Shown here piece by piece: positions 13,001-25,572 of a stretch of DNA of 64,000 nucleotides. The DNA is from Pterobdella sp. o SKG-2022. Lineage: Eukaryota > Annelida > Clitellata > Hirudinida > Piscicolidae. Position 1 is the stretch's first letter; each line of letters opens with the position of its first letter. The position numbers were made by a program, and so were the translations under genes. The notes under the pieces were generated by a model. That model saw only the letters and a list, made by a program, of their open reading frames with translations. It was not told the origin of the DNA and did not search any database. The stretch covers positions 22,827,707 through 22,891,706 of the forward strand of contig OZ038321.1 in NCBI GenBank assembly GCA_964035795.1. Direction: 5' to 3'.

Positions 13001-15752
13001 ATTAGAATTTTGTATGTTATTATATGTTAATAATTATTAATTTTCAACATAAACTATTGATTTTCTTACACTATCTTTTTATGCAGCTTTTTCAATCAGT
13101 TATTTTAGTTCAACTAATGCTGTTTTAACGCAACCATGTAATTTAAGTATCATTTTTTTTTAAAGATCTGTCAACAAAGAGGGTTGGTGAAAGAGATGGT
13201 CTATTTATTAGGTTAACATTTTCATCTACTATTTACACTACTTATATCTATGTAAATCTTCCATCGTTGTATACAACTTCTAGATTTTATTAAACCAAAA
13301 ATAAATACATCAAAACACAACGTTTCATTGCTTTCTTAAGCATAACCCACATCATCACAACATCACACACAAGTTCATAACGACACAGACGTGATGGGAA
13401 ACCGAAGAGAGGCTTTAAAACTGACTTTAACTGAGGGAGTGGGAGCTGGAGTAGACTTCTGCAAGCAACATAATGATGTAGATCTGTGGAAGATGCTGGT
13501 CGACCACTCCATAGATAAGCCTGGTTGGTGAAGGTGGTTGATGTGGCTGGTGGGAGTTTTAATAATCAATAATGCTTGTTTATTAAGTTGGTTGAAGGTT
13601 CGCGTTCTATAGTTTTGTAATTTTTGTTTCTTTGTCTCTCTTAGATGGTGGTATAAAGAGCAAAAATAGTCAAGCTATATAAATAATATCCATATTAGAT
13701 TATACTGCTGCAGACGTCCCAGTAGCTGGAGTATACAGCAGTCGGCTAATGAAAGCCATTTTTAGTTGGGACAAAGTTTTCATAGAACTGCCAGCTCAAG
13801 CTAACGTCCAACTTGAAACTATCGGATTTCAAGAACCGCCGTTCCCACACTTGGGCAGTTTGCCTTGCCGTTGTCAATAAAGAATGATCCTCCGCCAAGC
13901 CAAATGACAACGATACCAGAATATCAGTTTGTCGATACCTGTTACCGAAGTCTACTGTTATCCAGGTTATAACAGGAAAGCAGTCTCAAATTGGAGACGC
14001 TGTCTTCTGTGCAGTTTAACGTCATGCCCAGGACCAAATAGCACATACATAACCATACATTACCACCAACACCATACACCTATTTACCACTATCACAAAC
14101 ACACCAACACATCTACCCACAACCACCACCACACTCACCAATCACCACATCCTACCCCAAAGCATAAATCCACAACAACCACCCGCCAACCCATCCACCA
14201 CACACCATTCCTACAGAAGACATTAGCACATTGTTACAGACAGCAGGAGGACACATGGACCCAGTATTGCTGGTATCCCAAATCAAACCTCACATGTCCA
14301 TCAGGGGACTTAGGGACTCACTCGTTAAGATCCTCCAGGACTTCAACCAGCAGGTGAGCGCTGTTGTTATTCTTTTTATTGTTTTTTTATTGTTTTATCT
14401 GTCCTTTTGTTTCTTGTATTTTTATCCTGTGTTTCTATGTATATTTTTATTTCTTTTTGTTATTATGATTATGCCATTCCATTTTATTATTTCTTGTTGA
14501 TATTATTTTTATGATAATGACGATGATGATGATGATTATTATTATTTTTATTATTATCAACATCATTATCACCTCATTCTACAGATGGCCATGCAGAAAA
14601 CATGTAGCAGCCTCATGTACAAGGATCACGTGTCATTACTGCATTCGATGCTGAAGGTGCATCGGAAAGCCTGGAAGATTGATGGTGAGAGTGGGAAGGG
14701 GGATGATGATGAGGGTGGTGGTAGAGGTTGTAGGGGGCATGTGGTGGTGAGGGTTAAAGGAGAAATGTGGTGTTAAGGGTTGTAGGGGGGCATGTGGTGG
14801 TGGTTATAAGTGTGTTAGTCATAGGAAAAATGATTATGGTGATTTTAATGGTACTTTCAAAACTCACAAAGTTGATAAATGATGATGGTTAACTTCCAAA
14901 TCACCTCCACCCTCATGCAGATGGCACTGTGTGTCTGGAGTGCAGAGTAAGTGTGCTCAAGGATTCTCCTGGTATGTCTTCCTTTTGTCGTATCGTTTTA
15001 TTCGTTCCTTATATTACATCCTCTTGTTTGTTTCTTACCTCATCATCATTTTACTCCGTTATATCAGCATAACATCTTGTTCATGCCTCAAGTAGTTCTT
15101 TCTTGATTTGTCTTTCCACGTAGTACTCTGTTGTCTTTTAATATTTATTTCATTTTTATAATCATTTTCTAAAATTTATTGCTATTTTTATAACTCATTC
15201 TATTGATTTTTTCAACAGCCTTCATCAGCTTCTTCTGCCAACACACTTTCCACACTGATTGCCTTATACATAAAGATGTGGTAGGTTTCATGGAATGTGG
15301 TGTGGTGGGAAGGAGGATGGGGGTTAGTGCTATTGTTTAGGGGTGTGGGAGGGGAGTGCTGTAGTGTGGTGTGAGAGTCATTGTTGTGGTAGTGTTGTGG
15401 TGTGGTAATTTTTTGTTGTGGTGTGGTAGTTTATTGGTAATTTTTTGTTGTGGTGTGGTAGTTTAGTGGTAATATTTTGTTGTGATGATGATGTTTTACT
15501 GGGTTTTGCTTTTAATGGGTAGTTCTTATTGTTTTCTATTTAATTTTCTTGTAGTTTTGTTTTGTGTGGTTATTATTGTTCAAAATTTAGTTCCGGTTGT
15601 TATTGACGTTCTTTTCTAGCTTCTAAGTTGTTATCACATTTTTGTCCTAGCGGGATTTTTAGCATTAAATTCATTAAAAATTCTTTCAGACGACATGCCC
15701 CGTTTGTAACGAAGTGAGTGATAATAAGTACAAGATGACGTTGGCCATGTGA
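7030..15752 (+). CDS. VPS41: VPS41, HOPS complex subunit (N-terminus missing)
   Basis: VPS41 is a subunit of the HOPS tethering complex, which drives fusion of late endosomes and AP-3 vesicles with lysosomes. Exons: 7030-7149, 7567-7646, 7793-7889, 8211-8265, 8425-8513, 8829-8958, 9198-9313, 9748-9804, 10148-10204, 10446-10532, 10687-10776, 10878-11014, 11382-11429, 11526-11664, 12027-12083, 12456-12515, 12757-12843, 13166-13211, 13389-13523, 14217-14353, 14585-14684, 14921-14971, 15219-15280, 15690-15752. They total 2100 nt (699 aa), all in phase. Visible parts are the end of the beta-propeller (GSLVAWAVDRGVYVYD), the helical repeat/CHCR region (LGHKDVFKLIASHDLF; IRGLRDSLVKILQDFNQQ) and a C-terminal RING: CLEC, then FFCQHTFHTDC, then CPVC. 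Human VPS41 has 854 aa, so about 150 N-terminal residues lie upstream or in the gap. A few donors (7149, 9313, 12515) were chosen by homology and phase. Confidence 0.94.
11690..11970 (+). repeat. Degenerate G/T-rich minisatellite in a VPS41 intron
   Basis: About 280 bp of loosely repeated 12-16 bp units of the type GGGGATGATGGTGGTTTATG, filling the intron after the exon ending at 11664. Similar GTGGTGTGGTAG-type arrays fill the 5' parts of the introns at 14685-14800 and 15281-15500. They are strand-asymmetric: G/T on the coding strand. Confidence 0.75.
13700..14030 (+). repeat. Candidate dispersed repeat in a VPS41 intron
   Basis: This stretch is distinctly less A/T-rich than the rest of the intron. 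Part of it, CCGCCAAGCC followed by AATATCAGTTT and TACCGAAGTCTACT (about 13896-13962), resembles 16106-16152 in the spacer after VPS41. The homology spans some 45 bp with one roughly 17-bp indel. No coding capacity or terminal repeats were recognised, so the family is unknown. Confidence 0.4.
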
Positions 15753-16906
15753 AACATCATGCCTTTTAAATGTTTATTCTTGGCTTTCATTTTGATTTTA
15801 TGTCGTTGTTCTATTTGATTATACATATTTTATTGTTTTTTTACTACTTTTTTTAAAATTTTTTTTATTTATAGGTATTAAAAACAATTTTTCACTGTTC
15901 CTTTTGATGGTTTGCTTTGAATTTTTTTTCGATAATTCATTTCATCTTTCCAATTGCTTCACCCCAATAAATAATATTCGATCAAAACTCAAACAACTTT
16001 AGATATTTGTAAACAAATATTTCAATGACTGATATATTTTCAAAAATAAATATTAAATATTACTTTTAAACTTACGCTAAACGTGAAGACTGGCCTTGAG
16101 AACCATCCGCCAAGCCGAATATCAGTTTATTGGTTACTGCTACCAGAGTCAACTATAAATTAGCTTTTAACTATGGACGCTAATTAATGTACTGGTTCAT
16201 GTCGATATCTTAGACCAACGGAAAAGCACTTGACGATTTCATTATACTTTTTTAATAGCTTTGAAAGCGAGCCAATAGCATTGGAGAAAAATTTGCACCA
16301 ATCATAGAATTCAAAAAAAAATTGTGAAAGTACTGAAATAATAATTTTTTCCATTCGTATCTGAATAAAACTATTTTGTTTCTTATTTGAAAAAATTTTT
16401 ATTTTACTTCAAAGAACACTATATTTAAGAAAATTGATTTGCATACACTTGAATCGACTTTGTAAAATCCGTAAATATTTAAACATTCTGATACATTAAT
16501 ATTTTTATGAAAAAAAAACTAACGCTTTTCAACTAACAAAGCTTATGATTGGTCCAATAAGTTGCAGATAAACATATGCAATGACGATAGGAACTTTAGA
16601 CAAACGGGAGTTTTGAGTTATAGATCCAAAATTAAACACAAAAATAAGAAATTTAGTTATGAACAAAAGGTTTATTTTCATAAATTTGAAGAATTTTTTT
16701 AATATTTTGTAAAAAAAAAAACAGTTTATCCAACTGTAAATCAATTATAAAAATAAATCAAAAAAATTTTAATAGATAATTAAGAAACCCCAAAACACAT
16801 GATCTTAACACCCACATCAACCTCCACCTCACAACACCACCATGATAAATCCCCCAATAAAACACCTTCAAAGCTACATGCTTGACGTCACACATCAACA
16901 AAAAAT
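15753..16906. other. Intergenic spacer with a short repeat fragment
   Basis: Spacer between VPS41 and the next plus-strand gene. It contains a second short copy (about 16106-16152) of the repeat seen in the VPS41 intron near 13900. An AATAAA at about 15966, some 210 bp past the VPS41 stop, could be its polyadenylation signal. Nothing else was recognised. Confidence 0.5.
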
Positions 16907-19900
16907 ATGGAGGTTTTGAAAATTGTATCAATACTTCTTATTAACGTTCCATGTGCCCGATGCCAACAATGCTCCGATTTCTCGTGTAGTTCCCTGGAAA
17001 GGTGCGTGTTGGGGTGAAGGTCGCAAGTTGCGATAAGGTATGGGTGGTGGAAAGTTTAAGATTATATAAGTGAATGTGGGATGTAATATAAATGTTGTTG
17101 AAAAATATGGTGTATTTTTGCATCCATTATTTTAGTTTGTGTCTATTTCATGATACTTTTGAAGTTTTATTTTATTTCACTAAAATATCATATTAAAGTT
17201 GTATTTGAGGAATTTCACAACTTCAGTTCGATAAGAGAATTCCAATTTTTCATGAAATTTTGAAATTTCGAACAAAATTGATTTTCCATAACGAAATAAA
17301 AAAATAAGCGATTTGAGTTTCTCTCAAGCCTTTTCATTACTAAGTGAACTTATAGAATACTAACCAATAATGGAAATATTGTTATCATTATTATTAAATC
17401 AAAAATAAAATCAATATCAAAATTCATTTGACGATAAATATAAAATAAATGTTCTTAACCCCATTTGATAATGACGTATTAAAGATTCTAATGCTAATAA
17501 AAGTACTAATCCGATTGAAGGTATCAACAGACTCATCTCAACAGATTCGAATTTCTGCATTTACAGACCCACGAAGTTTTCAAAAGTTGCTTTTGATGTT
17601 ATCGTTTTGTAGTTTAGTGGTCTTAAGGGTTTTTGGCGTCTAACTAGTAACTTTTATTTAGGGATGATTGACAGAGCAATATTTAATTTAAATGTTTTCA
17701 TTAAAATTTAATACCAAAGTCTATCTAATATACAACTATGGAAACATTCAAAACAAATCTACCTTTTCAGCATAATCCCTACATACAATAAAAACATAAA
17801 AGACAACACACGTTTAAAATATACATAACTACACACAACACAAGCACACATAACCACAACCAAAACAAAGTCGCCACAAACGATGATGCATTCCTGGTGA
17901 TGTTGAAGGAACACAGACCAATTTTCAACGAAATTAAATGCGACAACAACTACAACTTCTCAAGAATCCAAAAACAAAGGTCTCCGAAGCAGATCAACTA
18001 TACCCTTAGCTGGGTTGTGAACGAGGTATGTGAAGTTTTTATTATCAAAAAAAATTATTTTTTTATGATTAAATATTTTTTATTCTTTTTGCAAGATGAA
18101 ATCACATTATCAAGTGGAGGTACAAATATATATTGCATTCGTACCTCAACTTGATAATGTAAGTTTATCTTACTAAAAGCTTCGTGGAATAAAATAAACT
18201 CCAAAAAGTGTTTTCATTTGAATATTTATGTTCGTTTTAAAGAATAAAAATTAATCATTTTCATTATTGACACCAAGGACCGAGTAGGTTTATACGCGTG
18301 TGTGAAGGACTCTTTACACTACACATACTTTTACATCGTCCTGATTAGTTAGGCATTGAAAAATTTCATTTTTGAGGAAGTTCATTTTTAAGGATTAACA
18401 GAGCTAGAATGAGTGGCTTTATTACGCTAATTAGAAAGATTATGAGTATTTGAATAATAATAATCAGTGTCTATTTTTGATGTATTTTTCTTTATATAGC
18501 CTGATAAAAAATAATATCTTATATAAATCACTACATTGAAATGCAGTATAACACGACAGAACACTTTTATTTTTGGATCGAGTCAGCATTGAGTGATTTT
18601 TTAAGAGAAGAAGATGTGGTGAATTTTCATTGCAGAGTTCGTGCATTTCAATGTTACATTTTTATAACTATCAACCTCAACCTATTGTATACAAAACATG
18701 TTTTTTTAGTTTTTCTTTAATATATACAAATAAATATAAATTCAATGAGGGTAAAATTTCTTCTTAAAAAGAAAAAATTTCTTCTTAAAAAGAAAAAATT
18801 TTTCTTCCAAGGTGGAGCTAAACCACGACGAAGAAATAACAAAGCATTTCATGGTGATCAATGGCATCCCTTTGCAGCCCAAAATTACTGAAATGCGGGG
18901 ATTTTCTGTTATAGAAGGCAACATAGAGCAAGCTGTAAGGAGTTTTATCGATGGATGGATATGAATTGGGAAATGCTGTTTTTATAAAACTTTTTTATTA
19001 GAAGTTAAAGAGCTCGCTTAAAGTTTTATCATTGACTTCAGTTTTAGTAAATTCATTATATAGCGTAATGAATTAAAAAACTGTTTAAATTCGTCGAAAA
19101 CTTAAAGCTTTTTGACGTTAGAATAACTAAAAAATTTGTAAGGTAAAAAATGCTTATTTTCTAGTAAAATTTAATTTAAAATTTTACGTGTAACGACCTA
19201 TGTAAAATTATATATAAACAGTGCTTAACACCCAGTTGAACAGAACAAAAAGAAAGACTTATTGTGAATGGAGGATATTTCTGGACCTGGGAATGTGGCC
19301 CATCGTCTTCAGTGTCAACTACACTCTGCCTATCAGAATCAATTGTAAAACTCTTCTTTGTTTGCTTAAAAATTATGTCTTCAATTGAAAAGATTTCAAC
19401 GTCAAAATCCTTTAAAAAATGTTTAAAAGTGAATTTTAAACTTAAATACAAGCCTAAATGTATAGAGGAAATACACACGAAATCGGCATATTTGAATATT
19501 AAAGCTTTTTGATATAAGGAAATATCATCTTCAAGTTGTGAACTCTATATTTCGAAATTTTCATATAAAATTAAATATTAAATATCTATTCTATAAAAGT
19601 TTATTATCCAGGTTTTTTTTATTCTTCAACTTTTAAAATCCTTTAAAGTACCACTTGAGAAGATAAAGTCAAAGACGGAAAAAACGGAATTAAAATTGCA
19701 CCAGCCTCTCATACTTGTTCACGACAGCTACCCTCTCCCACAAATCACATGGGTGGTCAATGGAGAACCAATTGAGCCTGAAACCTACCTACATATATCT
19801 CTGCTTCCTCCTCTCACCATAGTCTTCCACAAGTCAGGAAAGTACGAAGTCGAATGCAGAGTTAAAAGCTCCTATCCCGGTGAAGACAAGACCCTTACGT

Positions 19901-19926
19901 GGCAGAGCACCGTTGAAGTTTCTTAG
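16907..19926 (+). CDS. Unrecognised secreted protein with Ig-like C-terminal domain
   Basis: I do not recognise the family. The proposed start (16907) opens exon 16907-17001 with a signal-peptide-like stretch (MEVLKIVSILLINVPCARC) followed by a Cys-rich segment. Further exons: 17504-17603, about 17881-18027, 18096-18158, 18812-18934, 19257-19344 and terminal 19649-19926. The last four junctions are phase-consistent. The join between 17603 and about 17881 does not fit, so an exon is missing or a splice site is wrong. The last exon (about 92 aa) resembles an Ig-like fold, with ITWVVNGEPI and later GKYEVECRVKSSYPG. The protein ends right after this domain with no membrane segment, suggesting secretion. 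It is transcribed in the same direction as VPS41 and convergent with GTPBP6. Confidence 0.6.
18758..18806 (+). repeat. Two-copy 23-bp tandem repeat before a splice acceptor
   Basis: AAATTTCTTCTTAAAAAGAA occurs twice in tandem with a partial third copy, immediately upstream of the acceptor at 18810-18811. It supplies the polypyrimidine-like stretch for that exon and is probably simple slippage. Confidence 0.7.
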
Positions 19927-20368
19927 TGAGACTTTTGAGGAGTTTTTATATGATTGGATTTTCGATACAAGTGTGTAACATTTAACTTTAGAAAAGGTGA
20001 AGCAGTGTTAAACTTTGTGATGCATATATAGATTATTTAAGTATGAAAATGATTTATTTTCTATTAAAAGTTGAATTTTCATTTTTATCAATACTTGCTT
20101 TTTTGTACAACTTTTAAAATATAGTTAGTTTAAAAAACTCCATGAAAATTATCTTTAAGCTCATTATTTATAAAAAATTTAACGAAAAAGTTGCAATCAT
20201 CAAAATCACTATATTTTTCAAGTTGGAAACTTCATCACAAAAAAACTGATACTTTTTGAATACAACGATCAACGAAAATAGTTTTGAACAATGCTATAAG
20301 TATGTATAAATGTTTTAATAACGTAATAACAGTCTCATTTTGTATTAAAAAAACTATTTCAAATAATT

Positions 20369-20374
20369 TTTATT
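20369..20374 (-). promoter_or_regulatory. Probable polyadenylation signal of GTPBP6
   Basis: AATAAA on the minus strand, 21 nt past the GTPBP6 stop codon. Such proximity would mean a very short 3' UTR. Because the region is A/T-rich, a chance match is possible. Confidence 0.35.
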
Positions 20375-20395
20375 GTAAAAAAATCCTGTACAAAA

Positions 20396-23300
20396 CTATT
20401 TCTTCTTGAACTTGGAGGAGAATTTGGCATCGACATTTGGGGTCATAGAGACCTTCATGAGATAAACTTGTGGGTCTTTTGGGTCACTCACCACTTCCTC
20501 CACCGTTGCCTCTTTATACAACCAACTGTATGTGAGATGAATGACTGTACAGTAATGTGAGAAGATGACTTATTATTATACAGAAATAAATAAATATTAT
20601 GGGGATCAAAATTTGATGGCCATGCGGTGAAAACAAAAATATGTTGTTAATAAAATGAAAACTGAAATTGAAGCCATATACTGAATAATTGCATGAATAT
20701 TGAACAATTCGAATTTGTTTTTAATTTTGAAAAATTCAATAAACCATAACAAAAAAAAACAGTATAAATACGCTTATTTAAAAATGCAACACATTTAACA
20801 TTCCACACTAACGGCAACAAAGAGCTGTTGATTGGAACTCTAAGCCCCCTTCTTATCCTTCCAGTCTTTTCAGCCAACAGCGACTGTACCATCCCCTCCA
20901 ACCTCTCCACACCCCACCCCTCCACCAACGACACAATCACTCCATTGGCTCCCAAAGTGTTTTCCAGCTTCAACCTGGAGAAAACGTTTGTATACTCCTT
21001 TATGGGTTTGAGCATAAATTTCTGTATAGAAATATATTATATTTTCTATAAAATTTATGCATAACTTGTATGCAAATTAACTTTGATGCCAAGACATACA
21101 ATAAATTCAATACATTCAAACGCACCTATCCTCTTCCCTCATTAGATCTGCCTTGTTATGCACAAATATCAGCTTGTCCTCAGGCAGTTTGTGTGTTATT
21201 TTGTGGAGGGTTTCAAGAACCACTGCATCTTGAACTGTTTTCTCGGGATGTGAACAGTCACTCACCACTATAATCACGTCCTGTGAGGGGATTTCATTAT
21301 CATCAAAATTATCTTCTTCATCAACAACTTCATGGAAAAAAGTAAATGAAATTAAGTATAATAATATTATATCAATATAATAAATCCTTAATAAAAAAAA
21401 TATTATTATTATAAAAAAATTAACATAATCATTATAAATACTATCATCATTATCATCACGACCACTTTACCACTATCTTCCTCTTCATCACACCCTCACC
21501 GCATAAGAGATGTCACTGAGAGAGGCATGAAAGGCGGCAAAGAGGGAATGAGGAATGTCGCTTATGAATCCTATAGTGTCCATGTACAATACCTGCAGTA
21601 GATTCATGTGTATATATGAATGCATCATCACCAACCCTATCATCGTCACCGCCATCAAAAGATATCAGCTTCATTTTCGAAAAAATTAATTTTTTGTGCG
21701 GCAAGTGACAATTTGAAAAAATTGACCCCACAACTACACCACTAAATTCACAACCATCCTCACTTTCACCGTTATTACATCCAACATGATCATTCTTCAA
21801 AATGTACCTTCAACTGCTTGTTAAGGTAGCCTTCAAAAGAGTTGACATCTAAAGTGGCGAAGAGGCGGTCCTCTCCCTTGATGCTGCGATCCCCTGTAAG
21901 ACACTGTATCAGCGATGTTTTGCCTGCGGTGCGTTGGTCAATGTGTGTGATATAAATGTGTGTATTGTTTGTTTTGAAAGCTGTTGTGTGTTTCTGTGTG
22001 TAACTGTTTGTTTTTTTTTAAAAACCAATGATTGAGAATCAAAATCATCTGTTTATCAATATTTCTATATATGTATTTACCTATCTTTCTAACTTCTATT
22101 TACTATCTATTTATCTATAAACCATAGATCTCTGAAAAATTTTAGATAAGAAATTTCGAAGCTCACCAGCATTGGTGTATCCAACCACAGCCACAACCGG
22201 AATTTCCACCTTAACAATTGATGTCCTGCTTAACATGGAGAACACACAAAATAAAAATTATTCATCAAAACTAAAAACTTTTTGATGCCAGAAACAATTT
22301 TTTCATTGTAAACTTGAAATAGAAACATTTAGATATATCTATATTTTTATGTTTATTAGTCAAAATTATGAAAATATATAGAAAATTTGAAAAATATTTT
22401 TCAAAAGTTGAGAAAAAATTCATGAATATTCTAAATAAAACTAATATTTGAGAAAAAGCATACTGTGGCCTTATAAGTGCAATAAGAATTAGTGATATGA
22501 TACCTTTTTATGATGGGATCTGATCTGGCCTTTTTGTTCAGCTATAATGGCAACGTCCTTTTCTATCCGAGCCTTCCTTTCCTGCAGTTCAAGTTACAAC
22601 TTTAAATTTTGAAAATTTTATAAAAAGTATATATATATATCAATTTTCAATGTTCATATGATGATCTTATGATTTGGTTAAATGGCAATAAAAACAAAAA
22701 ATAAAACATCATTTAAATTAAATTGCTTGAATGGCAACGAAAAAAAAAACTAAAATTATTATTTTTATTATTAACAGAATCCACCCTTAGAATGTGTTTC
22801 CTGGTGTTGATGAAAGTTTCTCCACTTCCACCCAACATCTCCAAGGCCTCCTTATGGTGCTCCATGCCACTGTCACAGATGCTGCGCAGATGAGCGCTGT
22901 GGTGGTAGTGGTTGTATTAGTGTGAGTTGATCAAAAAACTGGCTGTGTGGATTCATGAAGAGCGAAATAAAACTCAAAAAAATCACATATGAAAGCTAGA
23001 TTTTAGTCAGAGTTGAATAAAAATAAGAAAAACCTCAGATAAGATATTTCAGCCAAAGCCACTTGGACTTTAGCTTCATTTGTGGTTGCTCGAGCTCTGA
23101 ATATCTCCAAGATCACTGAAAACCTTGAAATATTGTTTTGCATTCATATATTATATATTCATAGATGAGGGTTTGGTTCTAATCTATTTCAAAATTTCAT
23201 TTTATTGTTTTTTTGTGAAACTATTTTAAAGTATGAGTCAATAATAATTTTTAAAAAATTGGTAATTCAATAAAAGTCCAAATGATCCTCTACAAACCGG

Positions 23301-25010
23301 TCATAAACAGGCAGCTTCCACTGTTTTTCAAGAAGCAAGAGTTGATTTGATGTGAGAGTGTTGATTCCAATCACCACCCCATTCACCTCATGCCTCATCT
23401 TTCTTATCTGTTCTGTTATTTCTTCCATCTTGCCTGTGCCAAACACCCTATTGTGGTCTATTCTTCTGAGAGGTTGTACCAACTGATGGTTAATATGAAG
23501 TGGCTTAATGCAGTTTGAGGTTGAGTAAATTTTATGGACTTTTTTTAAAAACTTATTTATCTTTAAAAACCATTTTAGTACAAAAAAAAAATTTTTTAAT
23601 GTATAAAAATGACTAAAAATATTGATCGAATTTAAATATATTTTAATGAATATATTTCAATGGAAGTATTGTAAAATTATAAGTCAAACCTTGTGAGAAA
23701 CTTTCCAGAGAGGAATGGACTCAATCAGAGCACATAACTCTTGTCCATTAGACCTTTCTTGGCCTTTTATCACTGTTGGTAGTGTATATTGACATCATTT
23801 TAAAACCCACGAATGGGTCTAATGTGAAATGAATTGAAAATATGAGATTAAAAAATTTATGGTTTGTGATTAGAGGTTAAATGTGAGGTATCTTATTAAG
23901 ATTTTTTAAAACTCAACCTGGTTGTATGGCAAAAATTTGTTTTAAAGTTTTGGTGTCTGAGTTCTTGATTGGTGTGATATAAGAGGCAATACTGTCGGCA
24001 TCTATGATAATTTTAAAAAAAATTATTATTTATTCAACTGATTATGAAAACATTAAAAGCTAAAACAGAGTTATTTCAGGAACACTTTATTTAAAAAGTT
24101 GTTCACTAACTTTGTAAAGTTTTAAATGTGTTCAACGATCTAATCAAATATTTCATTTGTGAAATATGTTTAAGTTCAATTAATTTCAGCATTTCTTTTA
24201 AACTATTCATCTAATTTATGATAGCATTAAAGAAACATAAGACATTTTATCGAAAACTAAGTTATGGGGCTTAAACTAAAAGTAAACTCCCACGAAAGTT
24301 TTAAAGGGTTTCATAAAATTTTAATTTAAATACTAATCTATATTTTTTTAGATCGACTTGCAGTCGCCCCATATTGGGGTTTTGTTAGCTCAACAGATGT
24401 TTCACAGGGCACCACTCCTTGTGTATCTAATTGTCGGCCCGCGCGGGATTGAACCCGTTTACTTTAGATAACTAGTCGAACGCTCTACCAGCTGAGTTAT
24501 GCAGGCCGACTATCCCATATAAATTGGTTTTAATTTAATCAAATTTATAGTCAGTGGTTAATTCGAAATGATTTATTTGGAGAATGTGGAGAAAGCGAAA
24601 ATACAAAAACAACCAAGTCATTTTCAGTTCATGTAATTTTCATTTTCTGAAATTAATAATTTCACCCGTAAATAATGACTTGCGCCAAAAAGATTCAAAT
24701 TAATTTTCAAATCAATTACATCGGAAAGCACTATCAAACTAATTAAATAAAAATATATGGTATAAGAAAGGTAACACGGCTTATTTGTAACCAATTATAA
24801 TTCACCAAAGATTAAACAAAATTTATGCCACCAAGGGTTCAAATCAAATTAGTTTTATCCATGAACTTTTCTTGCAGTCTGAGAAGAACTTGTTGTAGTT
24901 GGAAAGGTAGATGTTGAACTTCATCCATGCATCCTTCAACCCTCGTGTACACGTGTTTCTGGCCGTCTTCCCATACCGTTTGTTTCCGAATGCGTTTTTT
25001 AAGAGTTACT
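20396..25010 (-). CDS. GTPBP6: GTPBP6, HflX-type mitochondrial GTPase (5' end incomplete)
   Basis: HflX-family GTPase; animal GTPBP6 acts on mitochondrial ribosomes in assembly and subunit splitting. Exons in coding order: 24001-23918, 23772-23690, 23482-23298, 23123-23034, 22896-22785, 22581-22504, 22209-22167, 21923-21808, 21592-21500, 21280-21126, 20974-20813, 20525-20396. All joins are in phase (442 aa). Seen: the HflX N-terminal domain (HNRVFGTGK; VYDRFSVILEIFRARATTNE), a charged coiled-coil linker, then the G domain with G1 GYTNAGKTS, G3 DTIGF and G4 NKAD, and a C-terminal WLYKEATVEE segment typical of animal GTPBP6. A further exon ending upstream at 25010 (about 24860-25010, RVTLKKRIRKQTVWEDG) is probably 5' coding sequence, but its phase with 24001 does not close, so an exon is missing. 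The start codon was not found. One SINE lies in the intron between them. Confidence 0.93.
24349..24510 (-). mobile_element. tRNA-derived SINE, copy 1
   Basis: On the minus strand 24510-24433 reads as a 78-nt tRNA-like head. The first seven bases (GTCGGCC) pair perfectly with the last seven, box A-like AACTCAGCTGGTAGAGC is present, and box B is GGTTCAATCCC. The anticodon stem has a mismatch and the loop is CTAGTTA. A roughly 85-bp body, ending at TGCAAGTCGATCT, follows. The same body and head recur at 29108-29261, which marks this as a SINE rather than a tRNA gene. It lies in a GTPBP6 intron, same strand as the gene. Confidence 0.85.
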
Positions 25011-25057
25011 CTGGAAGTTTGATGAGTTTAAACTAATTTTTTTTTATTTCCGTATTT

Positions 25058-25212
25058 AAAAACGATTTGAATCAAACACTTTTATTAACTGAATAATAAT
25101 ACGAAGCTTTTTGTGAGTTGAAGTCGCCTTTTATAAGGCATAAAAACTTGATTATATCGTATTATATTGTATTATTATTCAGTTAATAAAATTGTTTGAT
25201 TCAAACGTTTTT
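25058..25212. mobile_element. MITE-like element with 45-bp terminal inverted repeats
   Basis: Arms 25058-25102 and 25169-25212 are inverted copies that differ at about two positions (left begins AAAAACGATTTGAATCAAAC), separated by 66 bp with no coding capacity. This is the form of a small non-autonomous DNA element or a foldback. No target-site duplication was evident. It lies between the 5' exon of GTPBP6 and the end of the ankyrin gene. Confidence 0.6.
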
Positions 25213-25572
25213 GTTAATAGACTAGTTTAATTAATCATAATTTCGGTATTTCTTTCTTTATAACTCATAATAATGGAAATAATCATTATTATTTATTGTT
25301 ATTTTTAAAAAGATGCTTTTTCGATTGAGTTGATGAATCTTTTGAATAAAAATGTTTTTGGATAGCTTCTTTAATATTTTAAATTATTTTTAGATTCAAC
25401 ATCAAAGCACCAACTTTTCTGTTTTCAATTCAGATTTTTCCTTTTCTGCGGGAAGTTATCATATTTATAGTATATGATTTTATTTGTAATATGTAACAAA
25501 ATCGATTTCAGAGTCGGAAACGTTTTATTTAATATCCTTAAGTTCACAAAAAAAAACATCCAAAAAACTACG

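Noticed and set aside
24433..24510. A functional tRNA gene
   Set aside because: The acceptor stem and boxes are good, but the anticodon stem has a mismatch and the same head plus body recurs at 29108-29261, as expected for a SINE.
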